This document shows, piece after piece, positions 18,837-26,847 of a stretch of 64,000 nt of DNA; position 1 is the stretch's first letter, and every line of letters starts with the position of its first letter. The DNA is from Lysinibacillus fusiformis (GTDB taxonomy: Bacteria; Bacillota; Bacilli; Bacillales_A; Planococcaceae): the NCBI RefSeq assembly GCF_003049525.1, contig NZ_PYWL01000003.1, positions 1-64,000 on the forward strand. Reading direction: 5' to 3'. A program made the position numbers and the translations under genes. A model generated the notes under the pieces. The model searched no databases and had not been told where the DNA came from. It saw nothing but the letters and a program-made list of their open reading frames with translations.

Positions 18837-18944
18837 ATGAATAACGATAATGTTTTTACTTGGGGAAGTGCTGAGAATCCTACGATAGTTTTTTTACATG
18901 GTTTAGGGAGTGCAGCATTAGCCTTTAAAGAAATGAGTAAGTAG
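18837..18944 (+). pseudogene. N-terminal remnant of an alpha/beta hydrolase
   Basis: The frame encodes MNNDNVFTWGSAENPTIVFL, then HGLGSAALAFKEMSK and a stop after 35 residues. The strand followed by HGLGS is the oxyanion-hole start of an alpha/beta hydrolase, whose normal length is above 230 residues. I see no continuation downstream in any frame, so this is a deletion or nonsense remnant. Confidence 0.7.
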
Positions 18945-19033
18945 TTTGATGGGTGTTGTAAATCTATTCGTGAAAATAAAGTAGTTATTTTTAACAACTA
19001 CAATTTTGATTCTCTGATAAGCTGTAGTAACGA

Positions 19034-19210
19034 TCATTCTTTCTTTTGTATTGCTTTAAACATTAATATAATTCCTAAAATACATAAACTCCCTGATAAT
19101 AGAGTAAGGACTATTTTCCATCCTTCACTGACAATTTGGAAATATTTTAGATATAAAGCGACTCCATATATGCACAATAATATACCCCAAATCGTTCTTA
19201 ACATTTTCAT
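19034..19210 (-). CDS. Small membrane protein, 58 residues
   Basis: This minus-strand frame starts MKMLRTIWGILLCIYGVALY and ends FKAIQKKE. Two hydrophobic helices (about 6-21 and 33-53) separated by a short polar turn suggest a two-pass membrane protein. AGAAGGA lies about 11 bases upstream of ATG. No family is recognised. The composition and helix pattern look like a real gene, but its small size leaves doubt. Confidence 0.55.
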   Translation of the reverse strand: MKMLRTIWGILLCIYGVALYLKYFQIVSEGWKIVLTLLSGSLCILGIILMFKAIQKKE

Positions 19211-19540
19211 AGAATTCTCATTCCTTCTTCTACAAGGTTTTAAATATTTCTGTATAGCGATTGTAACACAATATATGTTAATCTGGTGTGGAAATGGAAA
19301 TTTAGTGACATTGAGACCCCATAAGATAGAAGAAAAAGCTTGAAATAGAAGTCCTATATTACTGGTTTTCTAGAATTCATTATTATTTGATAAATAAGAT
19401 ATTGTGTCAGAAGTAAGTTTCAATAGTAGGCGAATCCTTTAAAGAGGCTACCTCCATGAAGTTTGTGTAAAATATCAAAAAATTGTAAAATAATACATAA
19501 TTAAATATACAAAATATTCAATTATTAGGAGGTGGAGTGT
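19211..19540. other. Intergenic stretch without recognised feature
   Basis: About 330 bases between the minus-strand small membrane protein and the next plus-strand gene. I see no RNA gene or supported frame; a ribosome site (TTAGGAGG) at its end serves the gene at 19541. Confidence 0.5.
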
Positions 19541-19762
19541 GTGGATGAAAAGAAGTACGGGAAATGGCAAGTTTTAGCTATCATATTGATGATAGCATTA
19601 TTAGTTGCAGCGTTTGTTTTATTTTTCTCAGGTCATTATATGGTCGGATTTGTACTATTTGGAGTTTTCATGCTGCTTTTGAATTTTGTGAGTAGTTGGA
19701 AAGCCCTTAATAATTCAGAATATGTTTATTTAAAAAATCATAAAAACAATGTGAAATGGTAA
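19541..19762 (+). CDS. Small two-helix membrane protein
   Basis: A 73-residue protein starting (GTG)DEKKYGKWQVLAIILMIALL. Two hydrophobic segments lie at about 9-28 and 33-52, followed by a polar tail with ALNNSEYVYLKNHK. AGGAGG at 19527-19532 is 8 bases before GTG 19541; an earlier in-frame GTG at 19532 overlaps the ribosome site. No family is recognised. A perfect terminator follows. Confidence 0.7.
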   Translation: MDEKKYGKWQVLAIILMIALLVAAFVLFFSGHYMVGFVLFGVFMLLLNFVSSWKALNNSEYVYLKNHKNNVKW

Positions 19763-19789
19763 TTTAAATGGGGTCCCTCATAAGATATT

Positions 19790-19821
19790 GTTCAGCCAGA
19801 ATTTTCTGGCTGAACTTTTTT
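19790..19821 (+). terminator. Terminator after small membrane protein
   Basis: GTTCAGCCAGA pairs with TCTGGCTGAAC across a short loop and is followed by TTTTTT. Confidence 0.92.
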
Positions 19822-19921
19822 ATGGTTAATCTATCAGTAACTAAGGTAAAACCTTGAGCCAATGTAAGACAGAAATCCCCTATACCAAAAGGACTGGCGT
19901 GTATGAACTTCATCATACACG

Positions 19922-20677
19922 TTAGTCGAATAAGGAATCTATGTTAAAATACTGCGTTAATGGCAATTTCCTACCTTCCTTATCCCATTTATGGTATTCA
20001 TCAAAAACTACCATCACATTATGATTTGCACGTACCTCTATTAAATACTTGACAGCCATAAAACTAAGCCAATAATCAAACATTATACTCGTTAAACCTC
20101 CCTGATAACTAAATTTTCCAAACTCATCCAAGGAATGATTGCCGTATTTGGTTTTAAATATTTCTATCATTTTTGATTCTATTTCAGTAATTTTATTAAA
20201 TTCAACGCTATTCAATAAATATTTCCTTGCTAAATAATCACACATTCCTTCTTCGAACCATATGCTGTCCTTTCTCTCATCATCGAACTCATCAACGAAT
20301 AAATTTGAATGATGAGTTAATTGATGCCCTAATATCGTTAATAATTGATTTTCCGACATATTTTCATAAAACTCTTTTAGACTTGGGTGATCATTCTCAT
20401 GACCTTCTAACTGGCTAACTAATAATTTCCTCCAACCTGATAAGTCAGGAGAAATATAAATCGTATCCTTGTTTGTAAAGGCAGGTATAGGTATTTGAGA
20501 AAATATAGCTGTAGCTAATTCTTCGGATGTCCAACCTATACCTTTTGGTAAATCCCTCAAAGCATGATTTTGTTATAATGCGTGTTGGAATTTTAATAAA
20601 TTTTGCGTAAGTCTCTCGATGATCCCCTAAAATATGGAGAAATCCTCTTTACTTTCAAAAGCATATATATGTTTCAT
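19922..20677 (-). pseudogene. Degraded zinc-protease-like gene
   Basis: From ATG 20677 the frame reads MKHIYAFESKEDFSIF, then TAG (20627-20629) and TAA (20573-20575), and continues in the same frame as RDLPKGIGWTSEELATAIFS to the stop at 19922. The open part has a gluzincin-like arrangement, GHQLTHH followed by WFEEGMCDYLARK, but the catalytic Glu of HExxH is Gln (codon CAA, one change from GAA). Two nonsense codons and loss of the catalytic residue point to decay. A TTG at 20560 could still start a 212-residue protein, but I see no good ribosome site. Confidence 0.72.
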
Positions 20678-20812
20678 TAAATCTACCCTCTTTTCTAATT
20701 TTTTTATTAACCATTAAATGGTTCTAGTATACCATTTTTACAAATGTTGGAGTTTGGTAAAAATTCATCTAGCGAGAATGGTTGACTGTTATCTCCTATA
20801 GAATGGAAAAAA

Positions 20813-20849
20813 ACGCTTGAGAAAAATGCTTAAGCGGTTCTTTTTCATT
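20813..20849. terminator. Orphan hairpin with terminator character
   Basis: CGCTTGAG pairs with CTTAAGCG across a short A-rich loop, with A on the left and T-rich sequence on the right. No gene ends just upstream, so it may insulate the following promoter or be left from a lost gene. Confidence 0.5.
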
Positions 20850-20902
20850 CAAATCAATCATGTTTATATTGCCATCAATCAGGAAAATAACAAATTTTAT
20901 TG

Positions 20903-20960
20903 ACAGTTAAGATAGAAAATTGCACACCTAATTTAGCTAACAAGGACACCTAAGTATAGA
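20903..20960 (+). promoter_or_regulatory. Likely LytTR-type operator and promoter for the precursor genes
   Basis: Three 9-base direct repeats occur: ACAGTTAAG (20903-20911), ACACCTAAT (20924-20932) and ACACCTAAG (20946-20954), with spacers of 12 and 13 bases, i.e. two helical turns. AgrA/LytTR regulators bind such repeats; the first equals an AgrA-type half site. TATAGA (20955-20960) sits 17 bases after a poor -35 (TTTAGC, 20932-20937), as expected of an activator-dependent promoter. Repeats are seen; binding by the AgrA-like protein at 35912 is inferred. Confidence 0.65.
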
Positions 20961-21045
20961 GGAGCAGTTTGTATGAAAGGAATGAATAACCGTAGAATTC
21001 TCGAGTTATAGTGTGTATGTAAATAAATGAAAGGAGAAAAGAAAA

Positions 21046-21219
21046 ATGGAAAAAGACTTAAGAAAAAAAGAACTGAGTGCAAATGAATTCGATTTAGAAG
21101 TAGAATTATTAGATTTGGATGAAGTGTCAGCGATTCCAGAAACAACAGCAAGCAGTGGCTCAACAAGTTGTTCAGCTTCATCAACATGTGGTTCAACATC
21201 ATGCTGTGGTTCTTGTTAA
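21046..21219 (+). CDS. Thiopeptide-like RiPP precursor peptide, copy 1
   Basis: A 57-residue precursor. The acidic leader has EFDLEVELLDLDEVSAIPE (14-32), typical of thiazolylpeptide-type precursors, followed by TTASSGST and the Ser/Thr/Cys-rich C-terminus SCSASSTCGSTSCCGSC (41-57). There are five Cys and many Ser/Thr and no charged or aromatic residue after Glu32. In related pathways YcaO turns Cys to thiazole and LanB turns Ser/Thr to dehydroamino acids. SC at 41-42 and SCC at 52-54 recall the thiocillin core layout. Copies 2 and 3 are identical from residue 14 onward. AAAGGAG precedes ATG. Confidence 0.92.
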   Translation: MEKDLRKKELSANEFDLEVELLDLDEVSAIPETTASSGSTSCSASSTCGSTSCCGSC

Positions 21220-21290
21220 TAATTCACTTGGACAAATTTAAGTTTTTATTGTAGAAACCAAATAATCATTATTTATAGGAGGAACTAAAG

Positions 21291-21464
21291 ATGAAAAAAG
21301 AGATGACTACTCAAACAGTAAATGCAAAAGAATTTGATTTAGAAGTGGAATTATTAGATTTGGATGAAGTGTCAGCGATCCCAGAAACTACAGCAAGCAG
21401 TGGCTCAACAAGTTGTTCGGCATCATCAACATGTGGTTCAACATCATGCTGTGGTTCTTGTTAA
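21291..21464 (+). CDS. Thiopeptide-like RiPP precursor peptide, copy 2
   Basis: A second 57-residue precursor, differing from copy 1 only in the first 13 residues (MKKEMTTQTVNAK here). From Glu14 to the end the protein is identical to the other copies, though the DNA differs at synonymous positions. A strong TAGGAGG ribosome site lies before ATG 21291. It lies 71 bases after copy 1 on the same strand, presumably one transcript. The leader probably binds the E1-like partner (26848) and possibly the dehydratase. Confidence 0.92.
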   Translation: MKKEMTTQTVNAKEFDLEVELLDLDEVSAIPETTASSGSTSCSASSTCGSTSCCGSC

Positions 21465-21542
21465 TAAATGTTTGGAAGAGGTAGAGTCGGTTTCGAAAAA
21501 TAGTATAAACAATTAATTACTATTAATGGGGAGGAACAAGGG

Positions 21543-21716
21543 ATGAAAAAAGAGATGCATACGCAGGAAGTAACTACAAAAGAATTTGATTTAGAAGTGG
21601 AATTACTAGATTTAGACGAGGTGTCTGCGATTCCAGAAACAACTGCAAGCAGTGGCTCTACAAGTTGTTCAGCATCATCTACATGCGGCTCAACATCATG
21701 CTGTGGTTCTTGTTAA
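21543..21716 (+). CDS. Thiopeptide-like RiPP precursor peptide, copy 3
   Basis: A third 57-residue precursor, starting MKKEMHTQEVTTK and identical to the others from residue 14. Synonymous changes (for example TTA to CTA, GAT to GAC, TCA to TCT) show that the copies have diverged in DNA but been held constant in protein. GGGGAGG lies just before ATG. A hairpin follows the stop, then the modification genes. Three copies of one core imply a dosage role rather than several products. Confidence 0.92.
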   Translation: MKKEMHTQEVTTKEFDLEVELLDLDEVSAIPETTASSGSTSCSASSTCGSTSCCGSC

Positions 21717-21732
21717 TGACTTAAAAAATGGA

Positions 21733-21762
21733 GCGGTTGAAACAACATATTGTGACAACCGC
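21733..21762 (+). terminator. Hairpin after the precursor genes, possible partial terminator
   Basis: GCGGTTG pairs with CAACCGC, with extra pairing possible in the loop (ACAACA/TTGT). The following sequence is only moderately T-rich. It would fit a leaky terminator or RNA-stabilising hairpin that keeps precursor mRNA in excess over enzyme mRNA. Confidence 0.5.
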
Positions 21763-21868
21763 CCAATTCTCTTTATTTGAAGATGCTAAACCATGAAGAA
21801 TTGAACAAATGAATTTTTAGAATCAAACATTGTCTTGTTAAAGAAAAAATACATAAGGGTGTGTTGCC

Positions 21869-22906
21869 ATGTATCAAACCTGTATTTATAACTATGACAG
21901 TTCATTAGAACAATCATTGCTATTACTTATTGATGAGTTGTGGGATAAACATCAATATTTTGTGTCAAAAGGCTGGGAGGGGGGACCTCATATTCAGTTG
22001 ATTACAAAAAATAAAATTTCACAATCTGAATATGACACTTTGAAAAAAAGAGTGCGCCAGCTAATCGAAGAACAGCCATTGGATAAATCATATATTGATC
22101 AAGTGAAGAAAAAATATGAGCAAAGCTTCCGATTGCTATCAAATTTAGAAAATAAGAAAAATGAACGAGCTATTCGAGAACACGGGGAAATGGACATATA
22201 TCCTTATAATTTGCCTGTTCATAATGAACGATTAACGAATTTATATATGAACGAACGATTCAGACATTACCCATTGCTATTGGATACTCGAAACTATATA
22301 GAAGCACAGAACATTAGCGTTGAGGAGCTGTTTCCCCTTATTTTTTCGAGAATTTCAGATGTCTATCATGAAAAGAATAATAATAAAGGTTATTTTTCGT
22401 TTGTCTCGCATGTTCAGGGCTTCTTTGAGCTTTCTGCCAAGCAAGAGAAACCATATACCGAAAAGTTATTTGAGACATTTTATTTAGAAAAACAATCAGG
22501 TTTAGAAGCTGCAGAGAAAGCACATTCTCCAATAATCAATAGATGGTTTAACTATTTTACAGAGTTCTATGGAAGTTGTTTAAGTCAGGTGGATGAATTG
22601 TTAGACGATCACTATAAAGCGGAATTGACTCGTACTATTGAGGAATTAGAGAAGAATTTTAAAAATGAATTTCATAGGAATTTTGTTGCCTATTCAAAGG
22701 AAAATAACTTTATGGAAAATCCTGAGGCAACGGCTTATAGATTTACCGTAAATCTGCTGTATTTACTATTACCTTACTTTAATATAAGTGCTTTGAAGAA
22801 GCAAAAGTATATTTATATGGCTTACAGAATTGTGGAAAGTAAAAAAGGGATGACTTGGAGGGAGGAGTTAGGACTTGACTATAATCGTTACTCAAAATCC
22901 ATTTAG
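21869..22906 (+). CDS. Thiopeptide-type biosynthesis protein (LanB C-terminal-like), 345 residues
   Basis: The N-terminal part, YNYDSSLEQSLLLLIDELWD and GWEGGPHIQLIT (about 40-51), matches the thiopeptide-type bacteriocin biosynthesis domain, related to the elimination domain of LanB dehydratases and to thiopeptide pyridine synthases. In such pathways this fold either removes glutamate from glutamyl-Ser/Thr to make dehydroamino acids, or joins two dehydroalanines into a pyridine ring. Which role this copy plays cannot be told from sequence alone; a shorter relative is at 31144. Its end overlaps the LanB gene by 32 bases, so the two are translationally coupled. Confidence 0.85.
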   Translation: MYQTCIYNYDSSLEQSLLLLIDELWDKHQYFVSKGWEGGPHIQLITKNKISQSEYDTLKKRVRQLIEEQPLDKSYIDQVKKKYEQSFRLLSNLENKKNERAIREHGEMDIYPYNLPVHNERLTNLYMNERFRHYPLLLDTRNYIEAQNISVEELFPLIFSRISDVYHEKNNNKGYFSFVSHVQGFFELSAKQEKPYTEKLFETFYLEKQSGLEAAEKAHSPIINRWFNYFTEFYGSCLSQVDELLDDHYKAELTRTIEELEKNFKNEFHRNFVAYSKENNFMENPEATAYRFTVNLLYLLLPYFNISALKKQKYIYMAYRIVESKKGMTWREELGLDYNRYSKSI

Positions 22907-25352
22907 TATTTATCGAGGAACCAATACTTCTGATCAGTGGTACTTTGAAATGAGAGAAAAAGCGAAGGAAATTCAGTCTGCTAAAGAAGCGATTGACAAT
23001 GTTCATGCAAAAGTTGAAAGAGAGAAAGAAATGGTAGTCAGTCAAATTGAAGAAGAGTTCTCTCTACAAAAGGATCCGAAGCTATTGAATCTGAAACGGG
23101 ATGTTCATAATTTGCGTAGCATTCGTTTAAGGAAATACTCAGGGCCAATTTTATTGAATCGACTAGTAGAGCTTTTAGATCAATTAGAGTTGTATCAAGA
23201 AGCACTGCAACAAAGGTATGAGGAAGCTGTATTGAAGTCAAGAGAGATTCTGCAACGAGAAATAGCAGATGAGCAGCTGCAAAAGACCGTTTTATTTTTT
23301 AATCAAACTATTTATAAGAACATTGAAAAATATTTATCCAAACCTGTCCAAACACATAATAAAAAAGAAAAAAAGTTGGACAATTTTATTATCAACTTGT
23401 TAATGCGCAGCTCTATGAAGACTAGTCCGTTTTCTTATCTTACGCAAACAGGCTCTTCTGGTAATCGATTTTTAATCAAAAAGAAGGCAAATATCGAATT
23501 AAACCATGCGCTACTTTTTAGAATATTTTTGGAAGTTATTCGTACGAACAATGATACATTAGAAAAAATTCCAGTCCATGTTTCTAAATTTGGGCAAAGG
23601 AATTCTAAAATCTTTTTTGTCACGCAAGAGAATGTACCGCAATCTAAGAAAATATATGAAACAAGAGATAAGCTGGTTGAGATGGGGATTGCGGAAGAAG
23701 TAATTCAATTTCTAAAGAAAAAACAAGGGCAAACTATGTATTATAAAGAATTTGCTCAATTTCTAAGTGAACATGATCTTTATTCGGGGCATGAGTTGGA
23801 TGTATTTAAAAAGCTTGTTACCACGAAAATCGTAGTACAAAAAATTTCAGTAAATGCTAAAAGAAATCTTGTAGAAGAAATGATTTCCTATTTAAAAGAC
23901 CATGATATTTGCGAAGAGCTATCACGCCAGCTGCAATTCATTAATGAATTGCAAAAGGAATTCGAGCAGGCAGATACAAATGGGCGGTTAGTTCTTTGGA
24001 AAAAGATTGAGGATATTATTAAAAATTTGAGTGAAACTATTCCGAATTTTGGTACGGAGATTCTATATGAAGATATCTTGTTTGATGCTCAAAGTAATAA
24101 GAGCAGCCTTAAAGATATTGACAATAAATTTTCTAATCATTTTTTTGAAGAAATTACGGCATTTTTACTGTTGTTTGATGTGAATATTCGTGTGCAATAC
24201 GAAGTTGCTGCGCTTTATAAAAAAATATATGGGCACTCGGAGATAAGTTTATCTGACAGCAATTTATTAAACAATGTATTCTTCGAAAAATTGAGATACT
24301 TCTTCCCTTATTTCCAAGACATGGATTACCGCTATGATGACGCGATTGCACCTGAAGTAAAGATTTTGGATGATCTTAGAGACGAATTTAAAGCATTCTT
24401 TTCCCAATACTTAGATGAAAATCAAGATGTAGAAATAGATTTTCAGGAACTAATCAAGCCCTTCTCTAAAAAAATTCCTACGTATATTAAATACGGCAAT
24501 GAATTTAGTATGACATTCTTTTATCAGCTTTTTCAGGAGAAAGTAATTTTAAACGATATTTATGACGGTCAGGAGAAATTTTTATCCAGGTTTAAAGACT
24601 TCTTTGAGGATTTGAATAATGATTCACAGTATCAAGAATATATAGGGAAAAATTATTATGATAAAAATTATTATGAAGTGACAGAGCTGTTTGGATTTAA
24701 TGGCGGTATTCATGATAGAAATTATAAACAAAAATTAAATTTAGAGTTTGGAAATCAGAGATTCCATGATGTTGGGTATCCTCATATATCAGATTTTTCG
24801 GTTAAATACGATGAGAAAACGAAAAAATTGAAAGTGCTCGACCATCAGAAAAATGAAGCAAGGGTCGCCTATAAATCGTCATTAGTGCCAGTGTTTCTAC
24901 CAGGTGTTTTATCTGTATTGCTACTTCTGTTTCAAAGCGGAAGAATTAACTTTGATATAAATTACTTTTTGAAAAAAAGAAGTGATATGCCAAGAATTAG
25001 TTTTGAAAATATTGTGATGTACAGAAAGAAGTGGAATATCAAACACGAGGATATTGAGCGTATAAGCAAGGATGCGGCAAATGAAGTAGAGCTGTATTCA
25101 TTAATAAATAACTATTTTCAAGACAGGGATTTACCTGAAACTTTCTTTTTAAAGAAATACCGTATGGGTGAAGAAATTTCTGCGATGAAGCCATTGTTTA
25201 TTGATATTACAGTACCCATACTATTCAAACATTTTATGAATGAAATTACTAATGAAGAAAGTGAAGATCCTACGTTCTTTATCGAAGAGGTGTTACCTGA
25301 ATTTAATAATGAGCTTAGGGAATATGTTGTGGAATATACGATTGACAATTAG
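22875..25352 (+). CDS. LanB-type lantibiotic dehydratase (glutamylation domain)
   Basis: An 825-residue protein of the LanB N-terminal type, which uses glutamyl-tRNA to glutamylate Ser/Thr of the precursor before elimination. The hallmark segment LLMRSSMKTSPFSYLTQTG (about 173-191) is present, with long helical insertions after it and GGIHDRNYK and FHDVGYPHISDFSVKYD toward the C-terminus. The C-terminal elimination domain found in full LanB proteins is missing, as in split thiopeptide dehydratases, and is probably supplied by a neighbouring protein (21869 or 31144). The start is TTG 22875, with GGAGG upstream, overlapping the previous gene. Confidence 0.9.
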   Translation: MTIIVTQNPFSIYRGTNTSDQWYFEMREKAKEIQSAKEAIDNVHAKVEREKEMVVSQIEEEFSLQKDPKLLNLKRDVHNLRSIRLRKYSGPILLNRLVELLDQLELYQEALQQRYEEAVLKSREILQREIADEQLQKTVLFFNQTIYKNIEKYLSKPVQTHNKKEKKLDNFIINLLMRSSMKTSPFSYLTQTGSSGNRFLIKKKANIELNHALLFRIFLEVIRTNNDTLEKIPVHVSKFGQRNSKIFFVTQENVPQSKKIYETRDKLVEMGIAEEVIQFLKKKQGQTMYYKEFAQFLSEHDLYSGHELDVFKKLVTTKIVVQKISVNAKRNLVEEMISYLKDHDICEELSRQLQFINELQKEFEQADTNGRLVLWKKIEDIIKNLSETIPNFGTEILYEDILFDAQSNKSSLKDIDNKFSNHFFEEITAFLLLFDVNIRVQYEVAALYKKIYGHSEISLSDSNLLNNVFFEKLRYFFPYFQDMDYRYDDAIAPEVKILDDLRDEFKAFFSQYLDENQDVEIDFQELIKPFSKKIPTYIKYGNEFSMTFFYQLFQEKVILNDIYDGQEKFLSRFKDFFEDLNNDSQYQEYIGKNYYDKNYYEVTELFGFNGGIHDRNYKQKLNLEFGNQRFHDVGYPHISDFSVKYDEKTKKLKVLDHQKNEARVAYKSSLVPVFLPGVLSVLLLLFQSGRINFDINYFLKKRSDMPRISFENIVMYRKKWNIKHEDIERISKDAANEVELYSLINNYFQDRDLPETFFLKKYRMGEEISAMKPLFIDITVPILFKHFMNEITNEESEDPTFFIEEVLPEFNNELREYVVEYTIDN

Positions 25353-25363
25353 GAGGGTGAACG

Positions 25364-26089
25364 ATGCAGAATTTTAATGTAAAGGTAGAAAAACTAACAA
25401 AGAATTATGGAAAAAAGGCTGTTCTAAAAGGAATAGATTTTATTGCTGAAAAAGGTGAGATTATTGGTGTTATCGGTAAAAATGGAGCTGGGAAATCAAC
25501 ATTCTTAGAAATTTTAATGACCATTAAAGATTTTAATGACGGGAAGGTTGTTGTCTTTGGTAATAATTTAAAAGAAATTGATCAAGCTCAGCTTGGAAAA
25601 ATTAAAAGCAATATATCCGCAGTATTGCAACCTACACAGTTTTATAAAAAATTAAAAGTAAAAGAATTACTAGATCTTTTTAGATCCTATTATGGTAGCA
25701 AAGTAGATCTGAATGAAATTATTGAGGAGTTTGAATTGCAGGAGCATTTAAATACATTCTTCGATAATTTATCTGGGGGCTGGAAGCAAAAGGTGAGTCT
25801 AGCAATCGCTTTTTCTTCTAAACCACGTTTGATTATTTTGGATGAACCGACTACCGGACTGGACCCTCATATGCGAAATATATTATGGGAAAGTATTACA
25901 GGATATATTAAGAAAAATGACAGTACAGTCATTTTATCGACTCATTATATGGATGAAATCGAACTCTATTGTGATAAAGTTCTTTTCATTAATGAGGGTG
26001 TAACCGAAGTATTCGATACACCAGAAAATATTCTGAAATCCGGTCATAAATCTATTAATAGCTTTTATCTCGATAAAATTGCCAAATAA
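25364..26089 (+). CDS. ABC transporter ATP-binding protein
   Basis: A 241-residue ATPase with Walker A GKNGAGKST (about 38-46), Q-loop AVLQPTQFY, signature LSGGWKQKVSLA (about 136-147), Walker B LIILDEPTTGLDP and switch His in ILSTHYMDE. It pairs with the permease 12 bases downstream. In a RiPP cluster the pair most likely exports the finished antibiotic or protects the producer. ATG follows AGGAGGG. Confidence 0.95.
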   Translation: MQNFNVKVEKLTKNYGKKAVLKGIDFIAEKGEIIGVIGKNGAGKSTFLEILMTIKDFNDGKVVVFGNNLKEIDQAQLGKIKSNISAVLQPTQFYKKLKVKELLDLFRSYYGSKVDLNEIIEEFELQEHLNTFFDNLSGGWKQKVSLAIAFSSKPRLIILDEPTTGLDPHMRNILWESITGYIKKNDSTVILSTHYMDEIELYCDKVLFINEGVTEVFDTPENILKSGHKSINSFYLDKIAK

Positions 26090-26101
26090 GGGGGAGCAAA
26101 T

Positions 26102-26842
26102 ATGTTATTAACACAAATTAAATATGACTTAAAAATGTTCTTTAGAGAGTTATTTTATTTAGTCTTTACGGTTGTTGTACCGCCTGTCACATATATTTTA
26201 ATGGGACAAATGTTCAGTAATGCAACCTATAGCGGAGGAATGAACTATGTTCAAATGTATACACCTTCGTTTATTGTCCTCATTAGTTTTTCAGTCGTAT
26301 TTTTTGCCTTTGGTTTTGATCAGGTAATGAATCGTGCAGCTGGTATTGAAAAAAGACTTTTCATTACGCCGATCACTGATAAAATTCTTCTCATGTCCAG
26401 TATTGCTAAGTCATTTATTATAGCTACAGCAGGATTTTTCTTAATCACTTTGATTGGCTTACTAGTTTATGATTTGCAGCTTTCAATTGTTAATTTTTTG
26501 ATGTCATATGTAAGCTTATTACTAATTAATGCGGTGATGTTGGTTTATTCTCACGCAATTTATTCAAACTTTAAGGAAGTAAAAACAGCACTTATTTTGT
26601 CTATTGTATTGTTCCAAATTGTTATGTTTACTGGGGGCTTCTCTGTTCCGGTGGAAAGTCTTCCGAATTTTGTGAAGTATGTATCTTATGTAAACCCATT
26701 CTATCATTTAAATAATATTTATATCTCAATTTGGAATCAGACATTTGAACTCAATCAAGATATGCTGATTTCCATCGGGTACACATCGGCCCTTCTGATT
26801 ATTTCATTAGTTGTCATTAAGTTCAACAATAAGAAGGAGTGA
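26102..26842 (+). CDS. ABC-2 type transporter permease
   Basis: A 246-residue membrane protein with about six hydrophobic helices and the ABC-2 family pattern (IEKRLFITPI near 80, GGFSVPVESLPNFVKYVSYVNPFYHLNN near 178-205). The cytoplasmic N-terminus is followed by VVVPPVTYILMGQMF. It forms a complex with the ATPase at 25364 for export or self-protection. The gene ends just before the E1-like gene, whose ribosome site overlaps its 3' end. Confidence 0.93.
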   Translation: MLLTQIKYDLKMFFRELFYLVFTVVVPPVTYILMGQMFSNATYSGGMNYVQMYTPSFIVLISFSVVFFAFGFDQVMNRAAGIEKRLFITPITDKILLMSSIAKSFIIATAGFFLITLIGLLVYDLQLSIVNFLMSYVSLLLINAVMLVYSHAIYSNFKEVKTALILSIVLFQIVMFTGGFSVPVESLPNFVKYVSYVNPFYHLNNIYISIWNQTFELNQDMLISIGYTSALLIISLVVIKFNNKKE

Positions 26843-26847
26843 GTAAT

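Noticed and set aside
20973..21011. A 12-codon frame (ATG AAA GGA ATG...) with GAGGAG in front, upstream of precursor 1
   Set aside because: If TATAGA at 20955 is the -10 box, the apparent ribosome site would not be transcribed; no sign of a leader-peptide attenuator was seen.
20933..21202. Minus-strand open frame covering precursor 1
   Set aside because: It is antisense to a clear precursor gene; its Leu/His/Ser-rich product reflects the opposite strand of the acidic leader.
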